Positions 39,958 to 48,383 are shown, counted from the stretch's first letter. The stretch: DNA of 64,000 nt from Actinomadura atramentaria DSM 43919 (GCF_000381885.1 NZ_KB907210.1:124001-188000), one strand, 5' to 3'. Numbers and translations are program-made. The notes: generated by a model from the sequence alone, not told the origin.

Positions 39958-41067
39958 CTACCCCGTGCCGCGGCCGCTATTCGCGCGCCGCCGGGTCGAT
40001 CCGCGCGCGTCCGCCCGCGTCGTCCGGGACTTGCGCGCGGGCCGCGTCCGGCCCGCGACGGGCCGCCGCACGGATTGCTGGACGGGCTGCTGCACGGGTT
40101 GCTGCACGGGCTGCTGCGCCCGGACCTCCCGCCGGACCTCCTCCCCCACGGGCCGCGACCCGCGCGGCGGGCGCGGGGCGCGCGGCCGCCGCTCGTCGGC
40201 CGGGCCGGGGTCGTCCTCGCCCTCGGCGGCGGCCCGCAGGACGGCCAGGCTGTCGCGGATCAGCCGGGACACGTGCATCTGCGACAGCCCGACGATCGCG
40301 GCGATCTCCCGCTGCGTCTTGTTGCCGTAGAAGCGCAGCAGCAGGATCTGCCGCTCGCGCGCCGCGAGCCGGTTCAGCACGGGCTTGACGGACTCGCGCG
40401 AGTCGATGACCTCCGGCTCGGAGTCCAGCGTCGCGATCGTCTCCGCGACGGTCGGGCTGTCGGGGTCGTCGTCCACGCTGCGGTCCAGCGAGCACAGGTG
40501 GTACTCGTCGCCCGCCTGGATCGCCTCGATGATCTCCTCCTCGTCGGTGCCGAGGTCGGCCGCGAGGTCCGCGATCGTCGGCGACCGGCCGAGCGACTGG
40601 CTCAGCCGGCCGCGTGCCTCGTTCAGCTCCGCCCAGCGCTCCTGGACGCCGCGCGGCGGGCGGACGGCCCAGCCGCGGTCGCGGAAGTGCCGTTTGATCT
40701 CGCCGACGACGGTCGGCGTCGCGTAGGCGAAGAACCGCGTGCCCCGGTCGGGCTCGAAGCGGTCCACGGCGGAGATCAGGCCGAGCATCCCCACCTGGAA
40801 CAGGTCGTCCACGCTCTCGCCGCGCGAGGCGAACCGGCGGGCGATCCGCTGCACGGTCGGGACGCAGGAGACGATGATCTCCTCGCGCGCCCGGTCGCGC
40901 CGCGGGTCGCCGTCGGGCAGGCCGCGCAGCTCGGTCAGCCGTTCCTCGATGGTGGGGCCCTGGTCGGGCGTGTCGCCGGTGCGGTCCGGCGCGGCGTCCT
41001 GGTCGATCCGGACGTCCGGGTCCACCGGGTCCGCGCTGAGGCGGACGGGACTCGTGAAAGCAGTCAT
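39958..41067 (-). CDS. RNA polymerase sigma factor, SigB/SigF family
   Basis: This 369-residue protein has region 2 (IVSCVPTVQRIARRFASRGE, DDLFQVGMLGLISAVDRFEPDRGTRFFAYATPTVVGEIKRHFRD), region 3, and region 4 with LLLRFYGNKTQREIAAIVGLSQMHVSRLI. The DDLFQVGMLGLI and GEIKRHFRDRGWAVR blocks place it in the SigB/SigF group that controls general stress and development. After region 4 it carries an unusual roughly 85-residue Arg/Gln/Pro-rich tail with VQQP repeats. ATG 41067 follows a GGGAGGAA site. No anti-sigma or anti-anti-sigma gene lies beside it, which is uncommon. Confidence 0.92.
   Translation of the reverse strand: MTAFTSPVRLSADPVDPDVRIDQDAAPDRTGDTPDQGPTIEERLTELRGLPDGDPRRDRAREEIIVSCVPTVQRIARRFASRGESVDDLFQVGMLGLISAVDRFEPDRGTRFFAYATPTVVGEIKRHFRDRGWAVRPPRGVQERWAELNEARGRLSQSLGRSPTIADLAADLGTDEEEIIEAIQAGDEYHLCSLDRSVDDDPDSPTVAETIATLDSEPEVIDSRESVKPVLNRLAARERQILLLRFYGNKTQREIAAIVGLSQMHVSRLIRDSLAVLRAAAEGEDDPGPADERRPRAPRPPRGSRPVGEEVRREVRAQQPVQQPVQQPVQQSVRRPVAGRTRPARKSRTTRADARGSTRRRANSGRGTG
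40072..40119. repeat. four 12-bp tandem repeats inside the sigma factor gene
   Basis: Four head-to-tail 12-bp units (consensus GGGCTGCTGCAC on the plus strand) occupy 40072-40119 and encode AQQP-VQQP-VQQP-VQQS in the sigma factor tail. Being a multiple of three, copy-number change would only lengthen or shorten the tail. Confidence 0.75.
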
Positions 41068-41483
41068 GTGCGCTCGTTCCTCCCTGCGGTAGGAGTGACC
41101 CGTGCGGGTCATCGCCGCTGAAGAGGCCGTGAATCACGCGGCGTCCGTCGGGAACGCCGCGCGGTCTCGTGTCGTGGACCCGGCGGATGACGTTCACCCC
41201 GGCCGGGCCGCGGCCCGGAGCCCCGGTCGGTCGCCCGGTCCCGCCGCACGGCCGGTGGCCGTGTCGCGCGTCGTCGCGCCGTGCGGGCCGCGCCTCGCGG
41301 GCTCCGCGCCCTGCCGACGCGCTGGTCGGCGGGCACGTTCTCAGCATCGGCGGGCGTCCGGCGCGGCGTCAACCCGGATCGGCCATGCCTGCGCCCGGCC
41401 TCGGCAAACGATCCTTGTCCTTACTCGTCCGACAATGCGGAATATCACCGTTTCGTCGGGTGAAGTGGCGGTAGATGTGCTTC
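41068..41483. other. 407-bp gene-free region between sigma factor and CDGSH gene
   Basis: Divergent intergenic region without an ORF having codon bias or a ribosome site. It contains an 8-bp inverted repeat (CGCGGCGT 41137-41144 with ACGCCGCG 41154-41161) and a perfect 16-bp palindrome (CCGGGCCGCGGCCCGG, 41203-41218). Its last 80 bp are comparatively AT-rich and contain the SigB-like promoter candidate. A long 5' leader of the sigma gene is likely. Confidence 0.5.
41450..41475 (+). promoter_or_regulatory. candidate SigB/SigF-type promoter of the CDGSH gene
   Basis: GTTT at 41450-41453 and GGTAGA at 41470-41475 are 16 bp apart, resembling the actinomycete SigB/SigF pattern GTTT-N14-16-GGGTA. 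Transcription would then start about 41483, at the ATG at 41484, giving a leaderless message. One base of the -10 box deviates. Confidence 0.3.
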
Positions 41484-41792
41484 ATGCCACTTCACGAAGC
41501 TTCTGAGGCTCCGCGCCGCGTGACCGCCGTCGAGAACGGGCCGCTGCTCGTCGAGGGGCCCGTCGATATCGTCCTGGACGACGGGTCGGTGGCGCGCTCG
41601 GACCGGTTCGTCGTCGCGCTGTGCGCGTGCCGCCGCAGCCGCAACCACCCGTTCTGCGACACCAGCCACCGCGGCAAGCCGCGCCGCCGTCAGGCGGCCC
41701 CGGCGGGCTCGGCGGGCTCGGCGGACTCGGCGGGCTCGTCCACCGGCCGCAGCAGCGACGAGCGCGACTCCCGCCAGCAGCCCAGCAGGTGA
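41484..41792 (+). CDS. CDGSH iron-sulfur domain protein
   Basis: This 102-residue protein has a single CDGSH-type zinc-finger/2Fe-2S motif CACRRSRNHPFCDTSH (three Cys, one His ligands), preceded by DGPLLVEGPV-like ENGPLLVEGPVDIVLDDG. Such small proteins carry a labile 2Fe-2S cluster involved in redox or iron handling. In actinomycetes they often neighbour a heme-oxygenase-like diiron protein, as here. The Ser/Asp-rich C-terminal 35 residues lie antisense to the end of that neighbour. ATG 41484 is preferred because it aligns with family starts and a possible leaderless promoter; ATG 41475 is the alternative. Confidence 0.87.
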   Translation: MPLHEASEAPRRVTAVENGPLLVEGPVDIVLDDGSVARSDRFVVALCACRRSRNHPFCDTSHRGKPRRRQAAPAGSAGSADSAGSSTGRSSDERDSRQQPSR

Positions 41793-42733
41793 TCGTCCAG
41801 GCGGCGCTCCAGCAGCGCCGTCGCCCCCGCCCCGAACGCCACGTCCCCCGCCAGCTCCGGCTCGGCGGCCAGCAGCCCGCCGACGACGTCCCGCCGCATC
41901 ACCTGCTCGTGGACGGCGTCGGCCTCCACGTGCTCGGCGTAGAACCGCTGCCCGCGCTCCCCGATCCCGAGCCGCCGCAGCGCCGCGACCATCCGCGCCG
42001 CCCCGGGCGGGCTCGTCACCTCGACGGCCGCGAAGTGCCCGACGAGCGCGCCCCGCAGCGCCCGGTGCAGCGCGAACAGCGACATCGCGTTGGTGATCGC
42101 GAGCATCGGCGCGGGCACCGCGTCCAGGTACGCGCCGTAGGACGGGTCGAGCCCCGCCTCCTCCAGCAGGTCCGCGAACAGCCGCGCGTGCATCCGCTCC
42201 GGCCGCCCGCCGCCGTACTCGTCGAACTGGACGGCCATGAACGCCGCCTTCGGCCCGCCCGACAGCCGGGGGATCGCGAACGTGTGCGGGTCGGCCTCCT
42301 TGAGCTGGTACATCGACCGGTGGACGAGGTATTCGCGGAGCTGCCCGAGCGATCCCTCGTCGGCGAGGTGGTGCGACGCCCCCCGCTCGTCGGCGTACTC
42401 GACCTGGAGCGCGTCCAGCGCGTCCGGGACGTCGGCGGCGGGCGTCAGCGCGCGCAGCTCGGCGAGGAACCGGTCCTCCAGCCGCGCACGCAGCGCGAGC
42501 AGCCCCGGGTTCCACTCCCACGCGGCGTCCACGTCCCGGAATCCCCGGTAGTGCAGTTCGTAGCAGAGGTGGAGCGCGAGCTGGACGTCGTCCTCCAGCG
42601 CGCCGCCGCCCGCCGCGGCCCGACCGGCGGCGTCGAGCGCGCGGTCCGACCCGGCGGGCTCGCGCAGCGCGCGGACGAGGGCGTCGGTCAGCGGGCCGCG
42701 CGGCGCGGGCAGGTCGGCGGTCTCCACGGCCAT
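41690..42733 (-). CDS. heme-oxygenase-like iron-containing redox enzyme
   Basis: This 347-residue all-helical protein has a pattern of metal-ligand residues seen in the diiron heme-oxygenase-like family: LCYELHYRGF, QVEYADERGASHHLADE, AVQFDEYGGGRPERMHARLF (E and His of the metal site), LVGHFAAVEVTSP (His/Glu) and EHVEADAVHEQV. These enzymes use a non-heme diiron centre to oxidise small substrates; substrate here unknown. The C terminus is a low-complexity EPAESAEPAEPAGAA tail encoded by short GC repeats that overlap the CDGSH gene by 103 bp on the other strand. Pairing with CDGSH suggests shared iron-related regulation. Confidence 0.85.
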   Translation of the reverse strand: MAVETADLPAPRGPLTDALVRALREPAGSDRALDAAGRAAAGGGALEDDVQLALHLCYELHYRGFRDVDAAWEWNPGLLALRARLEDRFLAELRALTPAADVPDALDALQVEYADERGASHHLADEGSLGQLREYLVHRSMYQLKEADPHTFAIPRLSGGPKAAFMAVQFDEYGGGRPERMHARLFADLLEEAGLDPSYGAYLDAVPAPMLAITNAMSLFALHRALRGALVGHFAAVEVTSPPGAARMVAALRRLGIGERGQRFYAEHVEADAVHEQVMRRDVVGGLLAAEPELAGDVAFGAGATALLERRLDDHLLGCWRESRSSLLRPVDEPAESAEPAEPAGAA

Positions 42734-42980
42734 CTCGGCCCTCCCAGATCAGGGTCGGTGCAAGGGTTCCCGACTCCTACCCCGAGGACGGCGGTCATGC
42801 GGCCGGACGGTGTGATCACTGGGACGAGGGTGCCGCGAGGGACAGGCGGGGCTCACCGCCGGGAGGTACTTCCCGCACTCCCAACCTACCTTCTACCTGC
42901 ACCTATTCCTTTTCCGTGACCAAGTCGCTACGTTCTGCGGTGAGACGTGGCAGACCGCCGCGCTCAAGTCGGGAGGATCC

Positions 42981-43160
42981 ATGAAGTTGCGCTCGACTCT
43001 CGCCGTCGCCGCCCTGGCCATCGCCACCGCCGTCGGTGTCGCCGCCCCGGCCTCCGCCGCCGAGCGGCCCTGGCCGCCGCGCCACCACCACGGGCACCAC
43101 CACCACGGCCACCACCACGGCCACCACGGTCACCACCACCACTGGCACCACCACCGCTGA
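42981..43160 (+). CDS. secreted histidine-rich peptide (59 residues)
   Basis: ATG 42981 follows a perfect GGGAGGATCC ribosome site. The 59-codon frame encodes a signal peptide (MKLRSTLAVAALAIATAVG, then VAAPASA cleavage) and a mature peptide of about 33 residues with 19 His in runs separated by Gly (HHHGHHHHG and HHGHHHHWHHHR). It would be exported and bind Ni, Zn or Cu. It sits beside iron-related genes and universal stress genes and is followed by a strong terminator. The His runs use CAC only, so a repetitive DNA artefact is unlikely. Function as metal store or chaperone is inference. Confidence 0.8.
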   Translation: MKLRSTLAVAALAIATAVGVAAPASAAERPWPPRHHHGHHHHGHHHGHHGHHHHWHHHR

Positions 43161-43217
43161 CCGGGCGGCGGCGGCCGGTGCCCCGAGCCCGGCCGCCGCG
43201 TCCCGTCCGCGACGCGC

Positions 43218-43252
43218 CGTGGCCCGTCCCCGCACTGCGGGAACGGGCCACG
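43218..43252. terminator. bidirectional terminator between His-rich peptide and USP genes
   Basis: CGTGGCCCGT (43218-43227) and ACGGGCCACG (43243-43252) pair perfectly, continuing after one mismatch into CCCGC/GCGGG around the loop ACT. It lies between convergent genes ending at 43160 and 43268. Confidence 0.75.
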
Positions 43253-43267
43253 GCCCTGTCCGGACGG

Positions 43268-44182
43268 CTAGTCCAGCGGCTCGGTCCGCGAGTTCACGAC
43301 CGCGACCGGGCACCGCGCGTGGTGCAGCACCCCGTGGCTGACCGACCCCAGCAGCAGCGACCGCAGCCGCCCGAGCCCCCGCGCCCCGACGACGACCAGG
43401 TCGGCCTCGCCGGACGCCTCCGAGAGCAGCCGCACGGGATGGTCGCGCACGAGCACGTCGGAGGTCTCGACGCCGGGATGCCGGTCCTGGATCTCGCGCC
43501 GGACGTCCGCGAGCTGCGCCCGCAGCGATTCCTCCATCCCGTCCACGTCCACGAACCGCCCGGTCTGCACGAGCGTCGGCGGCATGTTGGACGCGTAGAC
43601 GACCCGCAGCCGCACGCCGCGCAGTTCGGCGGCGGTGTAGGCGTACTCCAGCACGTCCGCGCTGCGCTCGGACAGGTCGACGCCCGCCAGCACCTCGCCG
43701 CGCACCCGGTCGGGCGGCGCGGCGACGGCCGCGTCGGAGTCCCCGTCGCCGCGCACGACGACGACCGGCCCGGCCGCCCGCCCCGCGACGCGCAGCGCGA
43801 CGGAGCCGAGCAGCATCCCGGTGAACCCGCCGAGCCCCCGGCTGCCGATGACGGTCTGGCTGGCCCGCGCGGACTCGGCCAGCAGCGCCCGCACCGGGTC
43901 GGCGGTGACGGCCGCCGTGGTGACGCGCAGGTCCGGGTGCCGTTCGATCGCCAGGTCCCGCGCGCTGTGGACGATCTTGTAGCCGCCGTCCCCGAGCGTC
44001 CGGCCCTCCTCGGCGGTGGGCGGGACGGCCCGCACGCCGAACGGCCATTCCTCGTCGGCGAACAGGACGTGCAGCGGCAGTTCCCGCAGCGCCGCCTCGT
44101 CGGCGGCCCACAGGACCGCCCGGTCCGCGCCCGGCGAGCCGTCGGTGCCGACGACGATGGGGCGCGCCTCGTCCGAAGCCAT
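43268..44182 (-). CDS. universal stress protein with two USP domains
   Basis: This 304-residue protein starts PIVVGTDGSPGADRAVLWAA, with the first ATP loop IGSRGLGGFTGMLLGSVALRV and second loop VGARGLGRLRSLLLGSVSHGV ending CPVAVV. Both loops match GX2GX9G(S/T), so both domains may bind ATP. It is similar to DosR-regulon USPs of actinobacteria, usually induced by hypoxia. It is co-directional with DUF981, 21 bp downstream of it, so the two form an operon. Confidence 0.93.
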   Translation of the reverse strand: MASDEARPIVVGTDGSPGADRAVLWAADEAALRELPLHVLFADEEWPFGVRAVPPTAEEGRTLGDGGYKIVHSARDLAIERHPDLRVTTAAVTADPVRALLAESARASQTVIGSRGLGGFTGMLLGSVALRVAGRAAGPVVVVRGDGDSDAAVAAPPDRVRGEVLAGVDLSERSADVLEYAYTAAELRGVRLRVVYASNMPPTLVQTGRFVDVDGMEESLRAQLADVRREIQDRHPGVETSDVLVRDHPVRLLSEASGEADLVVVGARGLGRLRSLLLGSVSHGVLHHARCPVAVVNSRTEPLD

Positions 44183-44203
44183 GTGGTCCTCCTCGGCGTG
44201 GGG

Positions 44204-44920
44204 TCACATCGTGTTGACGATGAGCCCGATGTGGGTGAAGAAGTTGAGCGCCCCGAAGATCAGGAACAGCAGTCCCCCGATCCCCCAGCAGACGCCGATG
44301 ACCGCGACGAGCGGCCGGATCGGCCGGTACAGCGCGAACGGGAACAGCACCGCGCCGATCCCGACGAGCGCGTAGAGGGCGGAGATGAACGTCGCCTCGA
44401 CCATCGGGTGGTCGGAGAGCAGGCCGGAGATCGGCTCCTGCGGCGGCGCGGCGAAGAGCTGGTACCACATCCCGGCCCCGGCGATGCCCCAGCAGGCGAG
44501 GCCCATCCCGAGCACGAAGATCGACACCGGTCCGGCGAGCGCGGCGACGCGGGCCGGCCGGTCCGGCGCGGCGGCGAGTTCCTTGCCTCTGCGCCACAGG
44601 TAGAGCGCCGCGCCGAGCAGCATGACCCCGAACGCCAGCGACGGCTCCCCGAAGATCACGTTGTCGAACGGGAACCCGCCGGCCGCGAGCGGCCAGGTCA
44701 GGGTCATGTGCAGGCCGGTGAGCGTCAGGATCAGCCCGACGACGCCGAACCCGAGCGCCCACCCCTCGGTGTGCAGCTCGCGTTCGGGCGTGCGCAGCCG
44801 CGCGCCGCAGCCGACGACCATGAGCAGCCCGGCCCCGGCGGCGACGGCCATGACGGTGTTGTACGTGGGCATGTGCGCCCAGTCGATGCGCAGCGGAGCG
44901 GCCGCGGCCTCGACGTCCAT
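44204..44920 (-). CDS. DUF981 family integral membrane protein
   Basis: This 238-residue protein has seven hydrophobic helices (MAVAAGAGLLMVVGCGARL, GFGVVGLILTLTGLHMTLT, FGVMLLGAALYLWRRG, VSIFVLGMGLACWGIAG, ISALYALVGIGAVLFPFALY, VIGVCWGIGGLLFLIFGAL). The NYTHMP-like DWAHMPTYNTVM opening and GEPSLAFG match DUF981, a family of unknown function in actinomycetes and archaea. An AAGGAGGTG site precedes ATG 44920. First gene of an operon with the USP. Confidence 0.85.
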   Translation of the reverse strand: MDVEAAAAPLRIDWAHMPTYNTVMAVAAGAGLLMVVGCGARLRTPERELHTEGWALGFGVVGLILTLTGLHMTLTWPLAAGGFPFDNVIFGEPSLAFGVMLLGAALYLWRRGKELAAAPDRPARVAALAGPVSIFVLGMGLACWGIAGAGMWYQLFAAPPQEPISGLLSDHPMVEATFISALYALVGIGAVLFPFALYRPIRPLVAVIGVCWGIGGLLFLIFGALNFFTHIGLIVNTM

Positions 44921-45094
44921 CGGAGCACCTCCTTGGGGAACGGCTCCTTCCGGGAGTCGGTTACCCGGTGCGGCCGGGCGCGTACGGTCCGCGCGGCGGG
45001 CTTGCCGGAAGATTGACCGGTTTCTGAACTTCCGTCCGGCTCATGGTCGTATCAGGGGCTACTTGCGGATTGCCGTTCGGCGGCTAGCATGGAT

Positions 45095-45118
45095 GGCGTT
45101 GACGTCAACGTCAATGCC
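45095..45118. promoter_or_regulatory. TetR-type operator candidate before the carboxylase operon
   Basis: A 24-bp imperfect palindrome (GGC-GTTGACGTCAACGTCAAT-GCC) with mirror symmetry about its centre, containing TTGACGTCAA as an inner perfect palindrome. It lies 16 bp before the carboxylase ATG and at the expected position for repression by the TetR protein encoded at the end of the operon. Confidence 0.6.
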
Positions 45119-45133
45119 CAGCTTGGAGGCGGT

Positions 45134-48100
45134 ATGAGCGGCATTCTGGTGGCCAATCGCGGCGAGATCGCCATTCGCGTGGCGCGGGCCGCGGCGGAAC
45201 TCGGCCTCCGGACGGTCGCCGTCCACCCCCGCGACGACGCCGAGTCCCTGCACGTCCGCCGCGCGGTGCAGCTCGGCGGCGAGGCGCGGGAGCTGCCCGG
45301 CGAGGGCATCGCCGCCTATCTCGACGGCGCGCGGATCGTCGCCGCCGCGCTGGAGACCGGCTGCGACGCCGTCCACCCCGGCTACGGCTTCCTCAGCGAG
45401 AACGCCGCGTTCGCGCGGGCCTGCGCCGACGCCGGGCTGCGCTTCATCGGCCCCTCCCCCGACGTGCTGGAGCTGTTCGGCGACAAGGCCCGCGCCCGCG
45501 AGCTGGCGACGCGCCTCGGCGTCCCGGTCATGCCGGGCACGCTCGGCCCGACGACGCTGGAGCAGGCGCGCGCGTTCGCCGCCGAGCACGGCCCCGTCAT
45601 GCTCAAGTCCCTCGCGGGCGGCGGCGGGCGCGGCATGCGCGCCGTCCCCGACCCGGCCGGGCTGGCCGAGGCGTACGAGCGCTGCGCGTCCGAGGCGCGG
45701 CAGGCGTTCGGCGACGGCGCGCTGTACGTCGAGCGGCTGGCCCCGGCCGCGCGGCACGTCGAGATCCAGGTCGTCGGCGACGGCACGGGCGCGGTCACGC
45801 ACCTGTGGGAGCGGGACTGCAGCGTCCAGCGCCGCCACCAGAAGCTCGTGGAGATCGCACCGAGCCCGTGGCTGGCCGCGTCCGTCCGCGACCGGCTGCT
45901 GGACGCCGCGCTGACGCTGGCCCGCGCGACGTCCTACGCGGGCCTGGGGACGTTCGAGTTCCTGGTGTCCGGCGACGAGTTCTGGTTCATCGAGGCCAAC
46001 CCGCGCCTCCAGGTCGAGCACACCGTCACCGAAGAGGTCACGGGCGTCGACCTCGTGCAGGCGCAGATCCGCGTCGCGTCCGGCGCGACGCTGGCGGACG
46101 TCGGCCTGGCCGCGCCGCCGCCCGTCGAGGGCTTCGCGATTCAGGCCCGCGTGAATCTGGAGTCGATGGACGCGACCGGCGCGACGCGGCCGAGCGCGGG
46201 CGCGCTCACCGCGTACGCGCCGCCGTCCGGGCCGGGCGTACGCGTGGACGCCTACGGCTACGCCGGGTACACCGTCAGCCCGCGCTACGACTCGCTGCTG
46301 GCGAAGGTCGTCGTGCGCGCCGCCACGTTCGACGCCGCCGCGCGCCGCGCGTACGCCGCGCTGGGCGAGTTCCAGATCGGCGGCCCGGCGACGAACATCC
46401 CGCTGCTGCGGAGCGTCCTGCGCCATCCGGATTTCCTGGCCGGACGCGCGGACACGACGTTCGTCGCCGCGCACCTGGCCGAGCTGCTGGCGGACGAGCA
46501 CCGCGCCCTCGACGTCGCGACCGTCCCGGAGCAGCCGACCCGCGAAACCCCGCAGGCCCCGCCCGGAACCGACACGGTCACGGCCCCCATGCAGGGCGTC
46601 GTCGTCTTCGCGGCCGAGCCCGGCGACCGGGTCGCGGCGGGCGGCCGCCTCCTGGTCCTGGAGGCGATGAAGATGGAGCACGTCGTCCGCGCGGACCGCG
46701 CCGGGATCGTCCGCGCCGTCCTGCCCGCGCGCGGCGACCTCGTGGACGAGGGCGCGCCGCTGGCCTTCCTCGAACCCGCCGACGGCCCCGCCGCCGCCGA
46801 GGAGAGCGCGGACGGCGGCGACTGGTCCGCCGAGGTCGCCGAGATCGAGCACCGCCGCGAGCTGGCGAACCGCATGGGCGGCCCGGCGAAGGTCGAGCGC
46901 CAGCACCGGACGGGCCGCCTCACCGTCCGCGAACGCATCGACGCCCTCGCCGACCCCGGCAGTTTCGCCGAGATCGGCGCGCTCACCGGCTTCGCCGAGT
47001 ACGAGGGCGGCGACGGCCCCCTCACCGGCCTGCTGCCCGCCAACTTCGTCGCCGGGACCGCGCGGATCGACGGCCGCAAGGTCGTCCTCGGCGCGGACGA
47101 CTTCACCGTCCGCGGCGGCTCCGGCGACGCCGCGATCCACCAGAAGCAGATCTACTCCGAGCAGTACGCCCGGGAGATGCGGCTGCCGCTCGTCCGGCTG
47201 CTGGACGGCGCGAGCGGCGGCGGCAGCGTGAAGATGGCCCAGGACGCCGGGTTCACGTACGTCCCGGTGAATCCGGCCTGGGACGCCGTGGTCGACAACC
47301 TGTCGCTGGTCCCGGTCGTCGCCGCGTGCCTCGGCCCGACCGTGGGCCTCGGCGCGGCGCGGCTCGTCATGTCGCACCTGGCCGTGCTGGTCGAGGGGAT
47401 CGGGCAGCTCTTCACCGCCGGTCCCCCGGTCGTGAAGGGCGGCACCGGCGAGGACCTGACGAAGGAGGAGCTGGGCGGCGCGGACGTCCACCGGGCCAAC
47501 GGCACGGTCGAGCGGTTCGTGCGGACGGAGCGGGAGGCGTTCGACGTCGTCCGCGCGTTCCTGTCGTACCTGCCGGGCAGCGTCTTCGAGCTTCCGCCCG
47601 TCGGGGAATCCGCGGACCCGGTGGACCGCCGCGCGGACGAGCTGATCCGCGCGATCCCCCGCAACCCGCGCGAGCCCTACCGGATCGACCCGATCCTGGA
47701 AGCCGTCTTCGACGAGGGCTCGGTGTTCCGCTACGCCGAGTACGGCGGCGCGACCGTCACCGCCCTCGCCCGCCTGGACGGCCACCCGGTCGGCGTCATC
47801 GCCGCCGACCCGTTCCGGGGCGCGACGATGTCCGTCGAGGGCGCGACCGCGATCACGCGGCTGGTGGACCTCTGCGAGACGTTCCATCTCCCGGTCGTCA
47901 GTCTCACCGACCAGGCCGGGATGACGATCGGCGGCGCGGCCGAGCGGCGCGGCACGATCCGCTACGGCGCGCGCGCCATCGCCGCCGTCTACCAGGCCCG
48001 CGTCCCGCAGGCCGAGCTGGTCCTGCGCCGCGTGTACGGCGTCGGCGGCGCGGGCATCGTCAACCGGCACCGGCCGGGACGGTCCTGGGCGTGGCCGTCC

Positions 48101-48370
48101 GGCGACTGGGGTTCGCTGCCGGTGCAGGGCGGCGTCGAGGCGGCGTTCCGGGCTCAGCTCGCGGGGGCCGCCGACCCGGACGCGGAGATCGAGCGCATCC
48201 GGCGGCGGCTCGCGGCCGTCGCGTCCCCGTTCCGGACCGCCGAGCGGTTCGGCGTGCAGGACCTCATCGACCCGCGCGAGAGCAGGCCGCTGCTGTGCGA
48301 CTGGGTCCGGGACGCCTACCGGACCCTGCCCGAGCTGACCGGACGGCCGTCGTTCGGCCTCCGCCCCTGA
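45134..48370 (+). CDS. acyl-CoA carboxylase, fused biotin carboxylase-BCCP-carboxyltransferase
   Basis: This 1078-residue protein has a biotin carboxylase at residues about 1-450 (ILVANRGEIAIRVARAA, VHPGYGFLSENAAFA, LKSLAGGGGRGMRAV ATP-grasp loop, FIEANPRLQVEHTVTEEVTG) and a biotin carrier with the attachment motif EAMKMEH (K513). Residues about 565-1078 are a carboxyltransferase (HRTGRLTVRERID, DFTVRGGSGDAAIHQKQ, VKGGTGEDLTKEELGGADVH, TDQAGMTIGGAAERRGTIRYG). It would carboxylate an acyl-CoA using biotin and bicarbonate. The ligase next door makes the CoA ester substrate. GGAGG precedes ATG 45134. Three functions on one chain are less common than split subunits. Confidence 0.93.
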   Translation: MSGILVANRGEIAIRVARAAAELGLRTVAVHPRDDAESLHVRRAVQLGGEARELPGEGIAAYLDGARIVAAALETGCDAVHPGYGFLSENAAFARACADAGLRFIGPSPDVLELFGDKARARELATRLGVPVMPGTLGPTTLEQARAFAAEHGPVMLKSLAGGGGRGMRAVPDPAGLAEAYERCASEARQAFGDGALYVERLAPAARHVEIQVVGDGTGAVTHLWERDCSVQRRHQKLVEIAPSPWLAASVRDRLLDAALTLARATSYAGLGTFEFLVSGDEFWFIEANPRLQVEHTVTEEVTGVDLVQAQIRVASGATLADVGLAAPPPVEGFAIQARVNLESMDATGATRPSAGALTAYAPPSGPGVRVDAYGYAGYTVSPRYDSLLAKVVVRAATFDAAARRAYAALGEFQIGGPATNIPLLRSVLRHPDFLAGRADTTFVAAHLAELLADEHRALDVATVPEQPTRETPQAPPGTDTVTAPMQGVVVFAAEPGDRVAAGGRLLVLEAMKMEHVVRADRAGIVRAVLPARGDLVDEGAPLAFLEPADGPAAAEESADGGDWSAEVAEIEHRRELANRMGGPAKVERQHRTGRLTVRERIDALADPGSFAEIGALTGFAEYEGGDGPLTGLLPANFVAGTARIDGRKVVLGADDFTVRGGSGDAAIHQKQIYSEQYAREMRLPLVRLLDGASGGGSVKMAQDAGFTYVPVNPAWDAVVDNLSLVPVVAACLGPTVGLGAARLVMSHLAVLVEGIGQLFTAGPPVVKGGTGEDLTKEELGGADVHRANGTVERFVRTEREAFDVVRAFLSYLPGSVFELPPVGESADPVDRRADELIRAIPRNPREPYRIDPILEAVFDEGSVFRYAEYGGATVTALARLDGHPVGVIAADPFRGATMSVEGATAITRLVDLCETFHLPVVSLTDQAGMTIGGAAERRGTIRYGARAIAAVYQARVPQAELVLRRVYGVGGAGIVNRHRPGRSWAWPSGDWGSLPVQGGVEAAFRAQLAGAADPDAEIERIRRRLAAVASPFRTAERFGVQDLIDPRESRPLLCDWVRDAYRTLPELTGRPSFGLRP

Positions 48371-48383
48371 GAGGAGACACCCC

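Noticed and set aside
42798..42919. Small plus-strand ORF between the diiron gene and the His-rich peptide
   Set aside because: No ribosome site and no signal or motif; probably chance.
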